Shown here piece by piece: positions 16,161 to 23,198 of a stretch of DNA of 46,578 bases. Below the pieces are notes generated by a model. The model did not search any database, was not told where the DNA came from, and saw only the letters and a list, made by a program, of their open reading frames with translations. A program made the translations under genes and the position numbers. Source of the stretch: JBBQER01 sp038320885. Its GTDB lineage: Bacteria > Actinomycetota > Acidimicrobiia > IMCC26256 > PALSA-610. The stretch lies in NCBI GenBank assembly GCA_038320885.1, contig JBBQER010000019.1, positions 1-46,578 of the forward strand, given 5' to 3'. Numbering within the stretch: position 1 is the first letter of the stretch; every line of letters begins with the position of its first letter.

Positions 16161-16946
16161 TCAGCCCCCGGTGGCCGAGAAGTGTTGGTAGTCGGGATCC
16201 GACCAACGCCCGCCCCACTGCCAGCCCACCGCCGCGAACGCGTCGACGAGCACACCGCCGTAGTACGCCATGCCCGGGCGATGCTCCGACCGGTCGACGA
16301 ACGCGGCACCCGCGGCCGGTGCGGCGACTCCGTTCTGCACGTACGGATTCTCGACGGTGTTCACGTCGATCGCCTGCCCGTACGCGTGGGCCGACCACCG
16401 GGGCGGACCCGCCGCGACTGCGTTGCGGCAGTTGAACCCCGACGTGTTGTCGGCGTCCATCGACGCCGGGTCGCTCCCGCCGTACGCGTCCACCGGAACC
16501 ATCCGCCGGATCGGGAAGCGGGCGACGTACAAGCGCTCGAACACGGTGAGCACCGATTGCGTGACGGCGGCGTTCACGACCATCGAGCCGACGTGCGGTT
16601 GGCCGTCGAACCCCCAGTAGCTCATGTGCAACCTGCGCAGCTGGTCCGGGCCGACCGGGCAGCCCGCCCGGTAGCTCGACGGCAGATCGGCGGCAGTGAT
16701 CGTCGCGATCGTTCCCGTGAATGCAGGAAGCGCGTCCGGCGCGCTCGACGTCGCAGCCGGCGCAGTCGAGGTCGTGGTCGGGGCGAGCGTCGTCGTCGTG
16801 GACGGCGCGGTGGTCGTTGCCGCGATCGTCGACGTGCTCGTCGAGCGCGCCTCCGGCGCGGCCTTCCCCGGTGAAGACGGGCTGCACGCGGCGGTCGCGA
16901 CGAGCATCAATGTTGCGAGCTCGCGTGCGCGTCGATGAGGTTGCAC
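16161..16946 (-). CDS. Lipoprotein with M15 (VanY-like) D-Ala-D-Ala carboxypeptidase fold
   Basis: The product has 261 residues. A short Arg-rich start and hydrophobic stretch end in a lipobox-like ATAAC (Cys21). A long Ser/Thr/Pro linker follows (about 25-75), typical of secreted actinobacterial proteins. The C-terminal domain has SAHAYGQAIDVN (His187, Asp194) and YQHF (His255), the zinc ligands of M15 peptidases. It probably trims or binds peptidoglycan stem peptides outside the membrane. The start GTG 16946 has TATCCT 8 nt upstream. It is divergent from an L,D-transpeptidase only 20 bp away, so the two wall enzymes are likely co-expressed. Confidence 0.82.
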   Translation of the reverse strand: MQPHRRARELATLMLVATAACSPSSPGKAAPEARSTSTSTIAATTTAPSTTTTLAPTTTSTAPAATSSAPDALPAFTGTIATITAADLPSSYRAGCPVGPDQLRRLHMSYWGFDGQPHVGSMVVNAAVTQSVLTVFERLYVARFPIRRMVPVDAYGGSDPASMDADNTSGFNCRNAVAAGPPRWSAHAYGQAIDVNTVENPYVQNGVAAPAAGAAFVDRSEHRPGMAYYGGVLVDAFAAVGWQWGGRWSDPDYQHFSATGG

Positions 16947-16966
16947 CGCTTCGTAGGATATGGCTC
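16947..16966. promoter_or_regulatory. Bidirectional leaderless promoter with one shared -10
   Basis: Only 20 bp separate two divergent start codons (GTG 16946 minus, GTG 16967 plus). The heptamer TAGGATA at 16954-16960 reads TAGGAT on plus (7 nt before the plus start) and TATCCT on minus (8 nt before the minus start). There is no room for ribosome sites, so both genes are probably leaderless and fired from the same symmetric -10. The sequence arrangement is direct; promoter function is inference. Confidence 0.6.
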
Positions 16967-17833
16967 GTGCGTGCACGCGACGTTGCCCGGGTGTCGATCC
17001 TCCTCGCCGTCGTCTCGATGTTCGCCGCGGCGTGCGGGAGCGATTCGCCGCGCGCAGAGACACGCGCCGGACCATCGACCTCCCGCGCCCCGACCAGCAC
17101 CAGTGTTGCGCCGACGACGACGCGCGCCGCGACCACGACGTCGACGCCTCCGAGCACGGTGGCGCCGACGAGCGCGGCACCCGAGACGGTCGCGACGACA
17201 CCGCGCACCGCCGCACCCGCGGCCCCGTTGCTCGTCGCGCAGCTCCACGACATCGGATCGGCTTCCCAGGTGATCGCGGTCGCCGCCGACGGCTACGGAA
17301 CGAGCGTCGCAACACTGACCGCGTACGAACGCGGCGCGTCAGGTTGGACGCAGGTGTTCGGGCCGTGGACCGCCAACGTCGGGCGGAACGGCGTCGCGCC
17401 GGCGGGTGAGAAACGCGAAGGCGACGGTCGCACGCCGAGTGGCACGTTCGGCTTCGACTTCATGTTCGGCGTGAATCCGAACCCGGGGGTGAAGTTCCCA
17501 TTCCGCGCCATTGCCGGGACGAACATCGTGTGGGACGACGACCCGGCGAGCGCGAACTACAACCTCTGGATCGACACCAACAACGCGTCGGCGGGTGTCA
17601 GCCCGGAGCCGATGTACGTGGGCGCCTACGGCTCGGGCGCGGTGATCGCGTACAACACCGCGCGCACGTCCGGCCTCGGCAGCGCGATCTTCTTGCACCT
17701 GTCGTCGGGCGGTTCGACCGCGGGTTGCGTCGCGCTCCCGAGCAGCGAGCTGCTCCCGCTCTTGCGCTGGCTCGACCCTTCGCAACAACCCCGCATCGCG
17801 ATAGGAACGCTCGCCGCGTTGCGCTCGTCCTAA
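16967..17833 (+). CDS. L,D-transpeptidase (YkuD-fold) lipoprotein
   Basis: This 288-residue exported protein has a hydrophobic start ending in a lipobox-like FAAAC (Cys22). A Thr/Pro/Ala-rich linker (about 30-85) and a C-terminal YkuD-type domain follow. The active site is HLSSGGSTAGCVAL, with His244 and nucleophile Cys254 in the H-x(6)-T-x-G-C pattern. Such enzymes form 3-3 peptidoglycan cross-links or attach proteins to the wall; L,D cross-links are important in actinobacteria. The start GTG 16967 has TAGGAT 7 nt upstream. The stop codon lies in the A-run that is the T-tract of a minus-strand terminator. Confidence 0.88.
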   Translation: MRARDVARVSILLAVVSMFAAACGSDSPRAETRAGPSTSRAPTSTSVAPTTTRAATTTSTPPSTVAPTSAAPETVATTPRTAAPAAPLLVAQLHDIGSASQVIAVAADGYGTSVATLTAYERGASGWTQVFGPWTANVGRNGVAPAGEKREGDGRTPSGTFGFDFMFGVNPNPGVKFPFRAIAGTNIVWDDDPASANYNLWIDTNNASAGVSPEPMYVGAYGSGAVIAYNTARTSGLGSAIFLHLSSGGSTAGCVALPSSELLPLLRWLDPSQQPRIAIGTLAALRSS

Positions 17834-17889
17834 AAAATGCTCGGGCCGCCGGACGGCGGCGGGCGGTCCGACCAACCGACGACCCGAGC
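17832..17889 (-). terminator. Rho-independent terminator for minus-strand transcripts
   Basis: The closing stem GCTCGGG/CCCGAGC (17889-17883 with 17845-17839) and the inner 6-bp hairpin are followed on minus by A then T6 (17837-17832). This is the only T6 tract I noticed outside genes in the window. It ends transcripts from glcD, or the candidate small RNA, before they enter the L,D-transpeptidase gene antisense. Confidence 0.7.
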
Positions 17890-17931
17890 CACCACACCGG
17901 CGCGGGGCGCCACGGGCCGGTGTGGCAGAAC
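17832..17931 (-). ncRNA. Candidate ~100-nt structured small RNA ending in a U6 terminator
   Basis: Read on minus from about 17931 to 17832. A perfect 10-bp hairpin comes first, with arms at 17925-17916 (CCACACCGGC on the RNA) and 17901-17892. A second domain is closed by GCTCGGG (17889-17883) and CCCGAGC (17845-17839), with an inner GCCGCC-GTCC-GGCGGC hairpin. T6 at 17837-17832 follows. A promoter-like TTGACA (17965-17960) and AAGACT (17943-17938) with a 16-nt spacer lies upstream, between the glcD stop and the structure. It may be only the glcD terminator; the separate -35/-10 pair is why I suspect an independent RNA. It matches no RNA family I can name. Confidence 0.45.
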
Positions 17932-17997
17932 CGCACCAGTCTTGCCGGATTCAGGGCGCTGTCAAGCCGACGCTGTTGTCGGGCATCTGACGCGGGA

Positions 17998-19377
17998 TCA
18001 GCCATCGTCGACCGGGGGCAACAGGACGTGCGGATTGAGCACGTGGTCGGGATCGAGCGCGCGCTTTATCGCCCGGAACGCGTCGATCTCGGTGGGCGAA
18101 CGCACAAGGCGCAACCACCGGCGCTTCGCCGTGCCGATTCCGTGTTCGGCGCTGATGGATCCGTGCCGGCGCGCCACGAGATGCAACACCGCGTCGGCGA
18201 CGCGGTCGTCGTCGGGATCGACGCCCGTGACGTTGACGTGGATATTGCCGTCGGCCGCATGGCCGAACAACCAGACCGCGGCACCGGGCGCGACGGCGCT
18301 GACCTGGGCACGGACCTCCACGACGAAGCCGGGGAGCTGATCGGCCGGCAACGTGACGTCGAGCTTGTGCGGCGGGCCGAGGAGATTGATGGCCTCGGTG
18401 TGGGCTTCCCGGTAGCGCCACAGAACGAGAGCGGCGCGCTCGTCTCCGGCGACGGCGACGTCGGCGAGACCGGCCAGTGCCTCCGTCGCCGCGCCGAGCT
18501 CGACCGTGGGATCGGAGGCGGCCCCCGCTTCGACCAGCACGAACGCGTGATGGCGCGCCGCGAACGGCCGCGCCAGGCCGAGGCGGTCGCAAACCAGGTC
18601 GAGACCGTCCTGGAAGAACAGCTCGACCGCCTGCAAGCAGTCGAGGGCACGCCGGAGACCGCCGACCGCGTCGAGCGCGGCTTCGATATCGTCGAACGCG
18701 AGCAGCGCGACGACGACGTGCGTCGGCCGTGGGACCAGCCGCAAGCGCGCCGCGGTGATCACGGCCAGGGTGCCCTCGCTCCCGCACAGCAACCCGGCGA
18801 GGTCGTAGCCCGTGTTGTCCTTTTCGAGTCCCCCGAGCCGGCGCATGACGCGACCGTCGGCGAACACGGCCTCGACGCCGATCACCTGCCGGCGGGTTGC
18901 TCCGTACCGCAGCACGTGCACGCCCCCGGCGTTGGTAGCAATCGTCCCACCGATCGTCGCGGTGTCTCGCGCGGCCAGGTCGACGCCGTAATTCCAGCCC
19001 GCGGCGCGCGCATGGGCCTGCAGGCGCGCGATCGTCACGCCCGCCTGCGCAGTCGCCTGACCCGCTCGCGCGTCGACTGCGCCGAGCGAGTCGAGCCGGC
19101 GCAGGTCGAGCACGACTTCTCCGTGCAACGGCACCGATCCGCCGACGAGGCCCGTGTTGCCGCCCTGGGGGACGACGGCCGCGGCCGCATCGCGGCACGC
19201 GCGCACCACACCGGCGACCTCGTCGACCGTCGCGGGCCGTACCACGGCGGGCGTCGTGCCGGTGAAGCGGCCGGTCCAGTCACGCACCTGACCCGCGACG
19301 ACGTCGGGATCGGTGAGCACGTACGCATCGCCGACCGCGGCCCGCAACGCGCCGAGCAGGGCTTCCGGCGCAGTCAT
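17998..19377 (-). CDS. FAD-linked oxidase, GlcD / D-2-hydroxyacid dehydrogenase type
   Basis: This 459-residue PCMH-type flavoenzyme oxidises a 2-hydroxy acid such as glycolate, D-lactate or D-2-hydroxyglutarate to the keto acid. It shows the FAD-binding VVPQGGNTGLVGGSVP near residue 70 and TIGGTIATNAGG. The C-terminal domain carries GHAADGNIHVN, ISAEHGIGTAK and DPDHVLNP, the metal/substrate-site hallmarks of this family. The start is ATG 19377; TACGCT lies 9 nt upstream on the same strand, a possible leaderless -10. It is divergent from yqgE by 39 bp. No partner iron-sulfur subunit (GlcF) is nearby, which favours a single-subunit D-lactate or D-2-hydroxyglutarate dehydrogenase. Confidence 0.92.
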   Translation of the reverse strand: MTAPEALLGALRAAVGDAYVLTDPDVVAGQVRDWTGRFTGTTPAVVRPATVDEVAGVVRACRDAAAAVVPQGGNTGLVGGSVPLHGEVVLDLRRLDSLGAVDARAGQATAQAGVTIARLQAHARAAGWNYGVDLAARDTATIGGTIATNAGGVHVLRYGATRRQVIGVEAVFADGRVMRRLGGLEKDNTGYDLAGLLCGSEGTLAVITAARLRLVPRPTHVVVALLAFDDIEAALDAVGGLRRALDCLQAVELFFQDGLDLVCDRLGLARPFAARHHAFVLVEAGAASDPTVELGAATEALAGLADVAVAGDERAALVLWRYREAHTEAINLLGPPHKLDVTLPADQLPGFVVEVRAQVSAVAPGAAVWLFGHAADGNIHVNVTGVDPDDDRVADAVLHLVARRHGSISAEHGIGTAKRRWLRLVRSPTEIDAFRAIKRALDPDHVLNPHVLLPPVDDG

Positions 19378-19416
19378 CGCCCACCGAGCGTAGAGCCGAC
19401 CTGCGAAGATCTGAGC

Positions 19417-19977
19417 GTGGCGTCCGTTCCTCCGCTGTTGCGCGGCCGGCTGCTCGTCGCGACGCCGCCGCTGGTCGACCCGAACTTCGACCGCTCCGTG
19501 GTGCTGCTGCTCGAGCACGGCGAAGACGGCGCGCTCGGCATCGTCCTCAACCGACCGAGCGACACCGAGCTGGCAACCGTGCTACCGGAATGGCACGAGC
19601 ATGCGACCGCGCCCGGCGTGGTGTTCAGCGGAGGTCCGGTCGCGCCCGAAGCCGTGATCGCGCTGGCGCGCGGCGGCCACGACGGGACCGAGGGGTGGGT
19701 GACGGTGCTCGGCGAGGTCGGAACCGTCGATGTCGGCCGCGATCCGGCGGAGACCGGCCTGCGACTCGACGCGCTGCGCGTGTTCGTCGGCTACTCGGGT
19801 TGGTCACCCGGCCAGCTCGAGGCGGAGGTCGCGCAGGAGGCCTGGTTCGTCGTCCCGTCCGAGTCGGGCGATCCCTTCTCGACCCATCCGGATCAGCTGT
19901 GGCGGCACGTCCTCCGCCGCCAACGCGGCCGGGTCGCCATGTTCGCGAACTACCCGGAAGACCCCGAAACCAACTGA
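19417..19977 (+). CDS. YqgE/AlgH family protein (UPF0301)
   Basis: The product has 186 residues, the normal family length. It contains LLRGRLLVATPPLVDPNFDRSVVLLLEH at the start, GALGIVLNRPS, FSGGPV and VFVGYSGWSPGQLEAEV. The family is widespread and structurally known but its biochemical role is unsettled; AlgH influences alginate production in Pseudomonas. The start GTG 19417 is the first one past the divergent promoter region. The second copy of the 43-bp palindrome begins 5 bp after its stop. It heads a run of six plus-strand genes. Confidence 0.93.
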   Translation: MASVPPLLRGRLLVATPPLVDPNFDRSVVLLLEHGEDGALGIVLNRPSDTELATVLPEWHEHATAPGVVFSGGPVAPEAVIALARGGHDGTEGWVTVLGEVGTVDVGRDPAETGLRLDALRVFVGYSGWSPGQLEAEVAQEAWFVVPSESGDPFSTHPDQLWRHVLRRQRGRVAMFANYPEDPETN

Positions 19978-19982
19978 TGTGT

Positions 19983-20025
19983 GATGCGTCGCTGACCCAC
20001 AAGGCGTGTGGTCCTGAGACGCATC
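19983..20025. repeat. 43-bp nested palindromic element, copy 2
   Basis: Outer arms GATGCGTC (19983-19990) and GACGCATC (20018-20025) pair perfectly over 8 bp. Inner arms GACCCACA (19994-20001) and TGTGGTC (20007-20013) pair over 7 bp with one bulged C. Total length equals copy 1 at 8096-8138, and the outer left arm, CCACA, TGTGGTC and GACGCAT blocks are the same. It lies between the yqgE stop and the DUF6457 start. No T-run follows. Confidence 0.78.
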
Positions 20026-20052
20026 GCCGTGCTGACCAGGCAGGATGGGGGG

Positions 20053-20292
20053 ATGACTTGGATCTCCGACATGACCTCGCGGATCGCGGCCTCGACCGGC
20101 ATCGAGGCGGGCACGCTCACGATCGATGCGAACGACGCTGAGGAGCTGTTGCGGCTGGCGGGGGTCGCCGCGCACACCAGCGGTGATCGCACCAACGCGC
20201 CCCTGCTGTGTCACGTCCTCGGGCGCGCGGTCGCGCTCGGCGCCCCGCTCGACTCGCTGGCTCGCGTCGTCGACGACGCGAGCGGAGGCTGA
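20053..20292 (+). CDS. DUF6457 family small protein
   Basis: This 79-residue soluble helical protein begins MTWISDMTSRIAASTGIEAG and has LLRLAGVAAHTSGDRTNAPLLCHVLG in the middle, which fits the short actinobacterial DUF6457 proteins. Those are often next to or fused with molybdenum-cofactor guanylyltransferase genes, though none is here. ATG 20053 is preceded by GGGGGG as ribosome site. Its TGA is directly followed by the GTG of the Rieske gene (20293), so the two are coupled. The function is unknown. Confidence 0.8.
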   Translation: MTWISDMTSRIAASTGIEAGTLTIDANDAEELLRLAGVAAHTSGDRTNAPLLCHVLGRAVALGAPLDSLARVVDDASGG

Positions 20293-20601
20293 GTGCGCAT
20301 CGACCCGTTGGAACGCGGCGCGATCGAAGTCGTGGACATCGACGGGCACGAGTGCGTCGTGTGGCGCGGTCGCCGCGGCCGGCTCGGGAGCGCGCCACGA
20401 TTCTGCCCGCACCTCGATCATGACCTTGCCGAGGGCTTCGTGTCGGGCGACGAGCTCGTGTGCGCGGGCCACAGCTGGGCTTTCGACGGCGCCGGGCACA
20501 CCTACAAGCGCAACGAGTTCGGGCGCGCGGACCCCAAGGGGACCGTGATCGCGCTGGCACTGACGGAAGACGTCGACGGTATCGAGGCCGGCCTTCCCTG
20601 A
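20293..20601 (+). CDS. Small Rieske [2Fe-2S] protein
   Basis: This 102-residue Rieske-fold protein has both cluster-binding boxes: C38-x-H40 in RFCPHLDHD and C57-x2-H60 in LVCAGHSWAFD. It has no transmembrane anchor, so it is a soluble ferredoxin-type electron carrier or the electron-transfer part of an oxygenase or nitrite-reductase-like system. No oxygenase large subunit lies beside it. The start is GTG 20293, immediately after the preceding stop. It is followed after 19 bp by the tandem thioesterases. Which redox partner it serves is not visible. Confidence 0.92.
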   Translation: MRIDPLERGAIEVVDIDGHECVVWRGRRGRLGSAPRFCPHLDHDLAEGFVSGDELVCAGHSWAFDGAGHTYKRNEFGRADPKGTVIALALTEDVDGIEAGLP

Positions 20602-20620
20602 CCACTAGCTTCGGCCGCTC

Positions 20621-21451
20621 ATGGCCGCTGCGTATCCTCCCGATCGCCACCTGCTGCGCGATCTGCGGCTCGAGTTCGAGCATGGTGATGACTCGACGAG
20701 TCGGGCGCAGATGCCGGTGGTTCCGGAGCTCTGCGCCGACGACGGGAGCGTGCGCGCGGGGGCACTGGCGACACTCGTCGACGTGATCGGCGGCGGCCTG
20801 GCGGCAACCGCGGCCCAACCCGATTGGATCGCCACCGCCGACCTCACCTTGCACGTCGTCGGCGCCGCGACGACCGGCTCGGTAACGGCGGACGCGCGCG
20901 TCGTGCACGCCGGCCGCACGACGGTCGTGATCGAGGTCGAGCTCCACGACCACACCGATCGGGAGATCGGGCTCGCCACGATGAGCTTCGCCCGGCTCCC
21001 TCGCCGCGAAGAGAACCCCGACATCCGCGCTTCGATGTCGGCCGGTCCTTCGACCATGGCACTGCCGACTTCCCATCTCGACGCCCCGCTCGTCGACATG
21101 CTCGGCGCGCGCGTCGTCGATGCCGCGCGCGGCGAGCTCGAAGTACCGGTCGGCGAATGGAGCTTGAACTCGCTCGGCGCGATGCAGGGCGGCGCAGTGG
21201 CAATCGTGATCGACGCCGCCGCGGAAGCCGCGATCCGGGCCGCGACCTCCGAGCGGTTGGTGGTCACGGACCTCCAGGTCACCTATCTCGCGCTCGGTCG
21301 CGTCGGGCCGATACGGACCCGGGTCGACGTGCTCGGCGCGAGCGCGGGACAGGCCCGGGCACGCGTCGAGCTCGTCGACGCCGGCTCGCAATCGCGGGTG
21401 ACGACCTTGGCCCGTGTCGTCGCGACGAGCTCCCTGCGAGCCTCGCCGTGA
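20621..21451 (+). CDS. Double-hotdog PaaI-type acyl-CoA thioesterase, first copy
   Basis: The product has 276 residues made of two hotdog domains. The N-terminal half has SVRAGALATLVDVIGGG (about 45-60). The C-terminal half has NSLGAMQGGAVAIVIDAAAE (about 183-202), where the usual HGG of PaaI thioesterases is QGG. It probably hydrolyses an acyl- or aryl-acyl-CoA, or has become a partner subunit, since a His-bearing paralogue follows. ATG 20621 has TAGCTT 9 nt upstream. The 3' end overlaps the next gene as GTGA. Confidence 0.85.
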   Translation: MAAAYPPDRHLLRDLRLEFEHGDDSTSRAQMPVVPELCADDGSVRAGALATLVDVIGGGLAATAAQPDWIATADLTLHVVGAATTGSVTADARVVHAGRTTVVIEVELHDHTDREIGLATMSFARLPRREENPDIRASMSAGPSTMALPTSHLDAPLVDMLGARVVDAARGELEVPVGEWSLNSLGAMQGGAVAIVIDAAAEAAIRAATSERLVVTDLQVTYLALGRVGPIRTRVDVLGASAGQARARVELVDAGSQSRVTTLARVVATSSLRASP

Positions 21452-22266
21452 GCGCCAGTCCACAGGGCGGCAACGGTTCCGGGCAGGGACGTGAGGTCTC
21501 CCGATACATCCGCGTCGACCTCCACGAAGTCGACGGCGACGGTGAGATCCGCGTGGAAGGACACGCGCCCGCGTCCCCGCATCTGCGCGGTCCCGACGGC
21601 GGCGTGCGCGCGGGCGCGTTGCTCACGATGCTCGACAACGTCGGCGGTTTGTGCGGTGGGCTCGCCGCGCTCCCCGACGGTTGGGTCGTCTCGACGAATC
21701 TGTCGGCCCGCACGGTGGCGCTCGAGCACGTCGGTCCGATGCGCATCGACGCGCGCGTGCTGCGCCAAGGACGATCGAGTGTTCTCACCGCGGTGCAGAT
21801 CCACGATGAAGGCGCGCATGACGTGCTCGTCGTCGACGGCGTGCTCACGTCGGCGATCCTCGTTCCCGAAAACGGTCCCCCGCAGTGGAGCCGACCGCTC
21901 GTGCTCGACGCCGGTGAGCCGCCGCCGGAACCTGTGCCCGGCATCCCGGAATGGCTCGGCGCGACACCGATCGACGCGTCGACGATCGAGATGACGCTCG
22001 CCGAATCACTCCGCAACCCGTGGGGAATCCTGCACGGCGGCGCCGTCGCGTCGTTCGTCGACCTCGCCGCCGGGCACGTGACCGGCGGGATCACAACCGA
22101 CGTCGTGCTGCACTTCCTCGCGCCCAATCGGATCGGGCCGGTGCGCGCCGTCGCCCGGCCGATCGGCTCACGCGCGGACGGGACCGTTCTCCGGGTCGAG
22201 GTGCGCGATCACGGCGCCGATCGCGTGACCGCGCTCGCAGTCGTGACCGTACGGAGCGCACAGTGA
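21448..22266 (+). CDS. Double-hotdog PaaI-type acyl-CoA thioesterase, second copy
   Basis: The product has 272 residues and is a clear paralogue of the preceding gene. The N-terminal domain has GPDGGVRAGALLTMLDNVGGL (about 51-71, shown in part: VRAGALLTMLDN). The C-terminal domain has NPWGILHGGAVASFVDLAAG, which keeps the full HGG motif. The start GTG 21448 overlaps the upstream TGA as GTGA, and its own stop overlaps the next GTG in the same way, so the three products are translated as a set. The complementary QGG/HGG pattern suggests an active/inactive heteromer (inference). Confidence 0.87.
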   Translation: MSASPQGGNGSGQGREVSRYIRVDLHEVDGDGEIRVEGHAPASPHLRGPDGGVRAGALLTMLDNVGGLCGGLAALPDGWVVSTNLSARTVALEHVGPMRIDARVLRQGRSSVLTAVQIHDEGAHDVLVVDGVLTSAILVPENGPPQWSRPLVLDAGEPPPEPVPGIPEWLGATPIDASTIEMTLAESLRNPWGILHGGAVASFVDLAAGHVTGGITTDVVLHFLAPNRIGPVRAVARPIGSRADGTVLRVEVRDHGADRVTALAVVTVRSAQ

Positions 22267-23198
22267 GCGATCGGTGCGGCGTCTACCCCGGGTCGTTCGA
22301 CCCGCCGACGATCGCGCACGCCGCGATCGCGGAGGCGGCGGTGGAAGCCGCGCAGCTCGACCGGCTCGATCTCGCGATCTCTCGACTCGCGCTCGGCAAG
22401 GACGCGGCGACGCAACGACCGCTCGCCGCGCGACTGGCTGCGATCGAACGACTCACCGCGACGCGTCCGTGGCTGCGTGTCGTCGTGACCGACGCGCAAC
22501 TCGTCGCCGACATCGCCGCGGGCTACGACGCGGTCGTCATGGGCGCCGACAAGTGGGCGCAGGTGAACGATGCGGCGTGGTACGACGACGCCGCCGCACG
22601 CGATGCCGCGCTCTCGCGCCTTCCACGCGTGCTCGTCGCGCCCCGGGCCGGCTTCACGACCGTGGGCGCGGAAGCACTCGAGCTCCCACCCGAGCTCGGC
22701 GACGTCTCTTCGACCGCCGCGCGCGCCGGAGACCATCATCTGATCGTGCCGGAGGCGCGTGATGTGATCGTGCCGGAGGCGCGTGATGTGATCGTGCCCG
22801 ACGCCCGGCGCCGGCTGATCGTCGACGGCAACAACGTCATCGGGAGTCGGCCCGACGGCTGGTGGCGCGATCGCCAGGGCGCGGCCCGGCGACTGATCAC
22901 CGGACTCCAGGCGTTGGCGCACCGCCGCGGCGACCGGATCTCGGTCGTCCTCGACGGGCGACCGCTCGCCGATGTTCCCGAGGGAGTGCACGACGGCGTG
23001 CTGGTCGCGTACGCGACGCGCGCCGGACGGGATGCCGCCGACGACCGCATCGTCGCCGAGGTCGAACGCGATCACGACCCGAGCTCCCTCGTCGTCGTCA
23101 CGTCCGACCGCGGCCTCGCCGACCGCGTCCGCGCGCTGGGGGCCGGCGTCGAACGCGCGGGCACGCTGCTCGCGCGGCTCGACGCGCCTTCCGACTAG
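22263..23198 (+). CDS. Fusion of NadD/CoaD-like nucleotidyltransferase and YacP-like NYN domain
   Basis: The product has 311 residues. Residues 1-157 look like a HIGH-superfamily nucleotidylyltransferase: YPGSFDPPTIAHA with His19 (TIAH in place of HxGH) and VSSTAAR at 148-154, equivalent to ISSTxxR. Residues about 159-182 are a repeated linker. Residues 184-311 look like a YacP/Rae1-type NYN nuclease: LIVDGNNVIG with Asp188 and Asn190/191, ADDRIV with Asp260/261, and TSDRGLADRV with Asp282. The known families suggest nucleotide-cofactor chemistry and RNA cleavage in one chain. The start GTG overlaps the thioesterase stop. The combination is unusual to me. Confidence 0.78.
   Translation: MSDRCGVYPGSFDPPTIAHAAIAEAAVEAAQLDRLDLAISRLALGKDAATQRPLAARLAAIERLTATRPWLRVVVTDAQLVADIAAGYDAVVMGADKWAQVNDAAWYDDAAARDAALSRLPRVLVAPRAGFTTVGAEALELPPELGDVSSTAARAGDHHLIVPEARDVIVPEARDVIVPDARRRLIVDGNNVIGSRPDGWWRDRQGAARRLITGLQALAHRRGDRISVVLDGRPLADVPEGVHDGVLVAYATRAGRDAADDRIVAEVERDHDPSSLVVVTSDRGLADRVRALGAGVERAGTLLARLDAPSD
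22742..22800 (+). repeat. 24-bp tandem repeat encoding the interdomain linker
   Basis: The unit GATCGTGCCGGAGGCGCGTG plus ATGT occurs at 22742-22765 and 22766-22789 without mismatch. A third, diverged partial copy begins at 22790. It is in frame and encodes an eight-residue unit IVPEARDV. It joins the nucleotidyltransferase and NYN domains. Confidence 0.85.

Noticed and set aside
17839..17925. 6C RNA, SRP RNA or tRNA in the minus-strand structured region
   Set aside because: No loops with six cytosines, no SRP core sequence and no tRNA T-loop or acceptor pattern.
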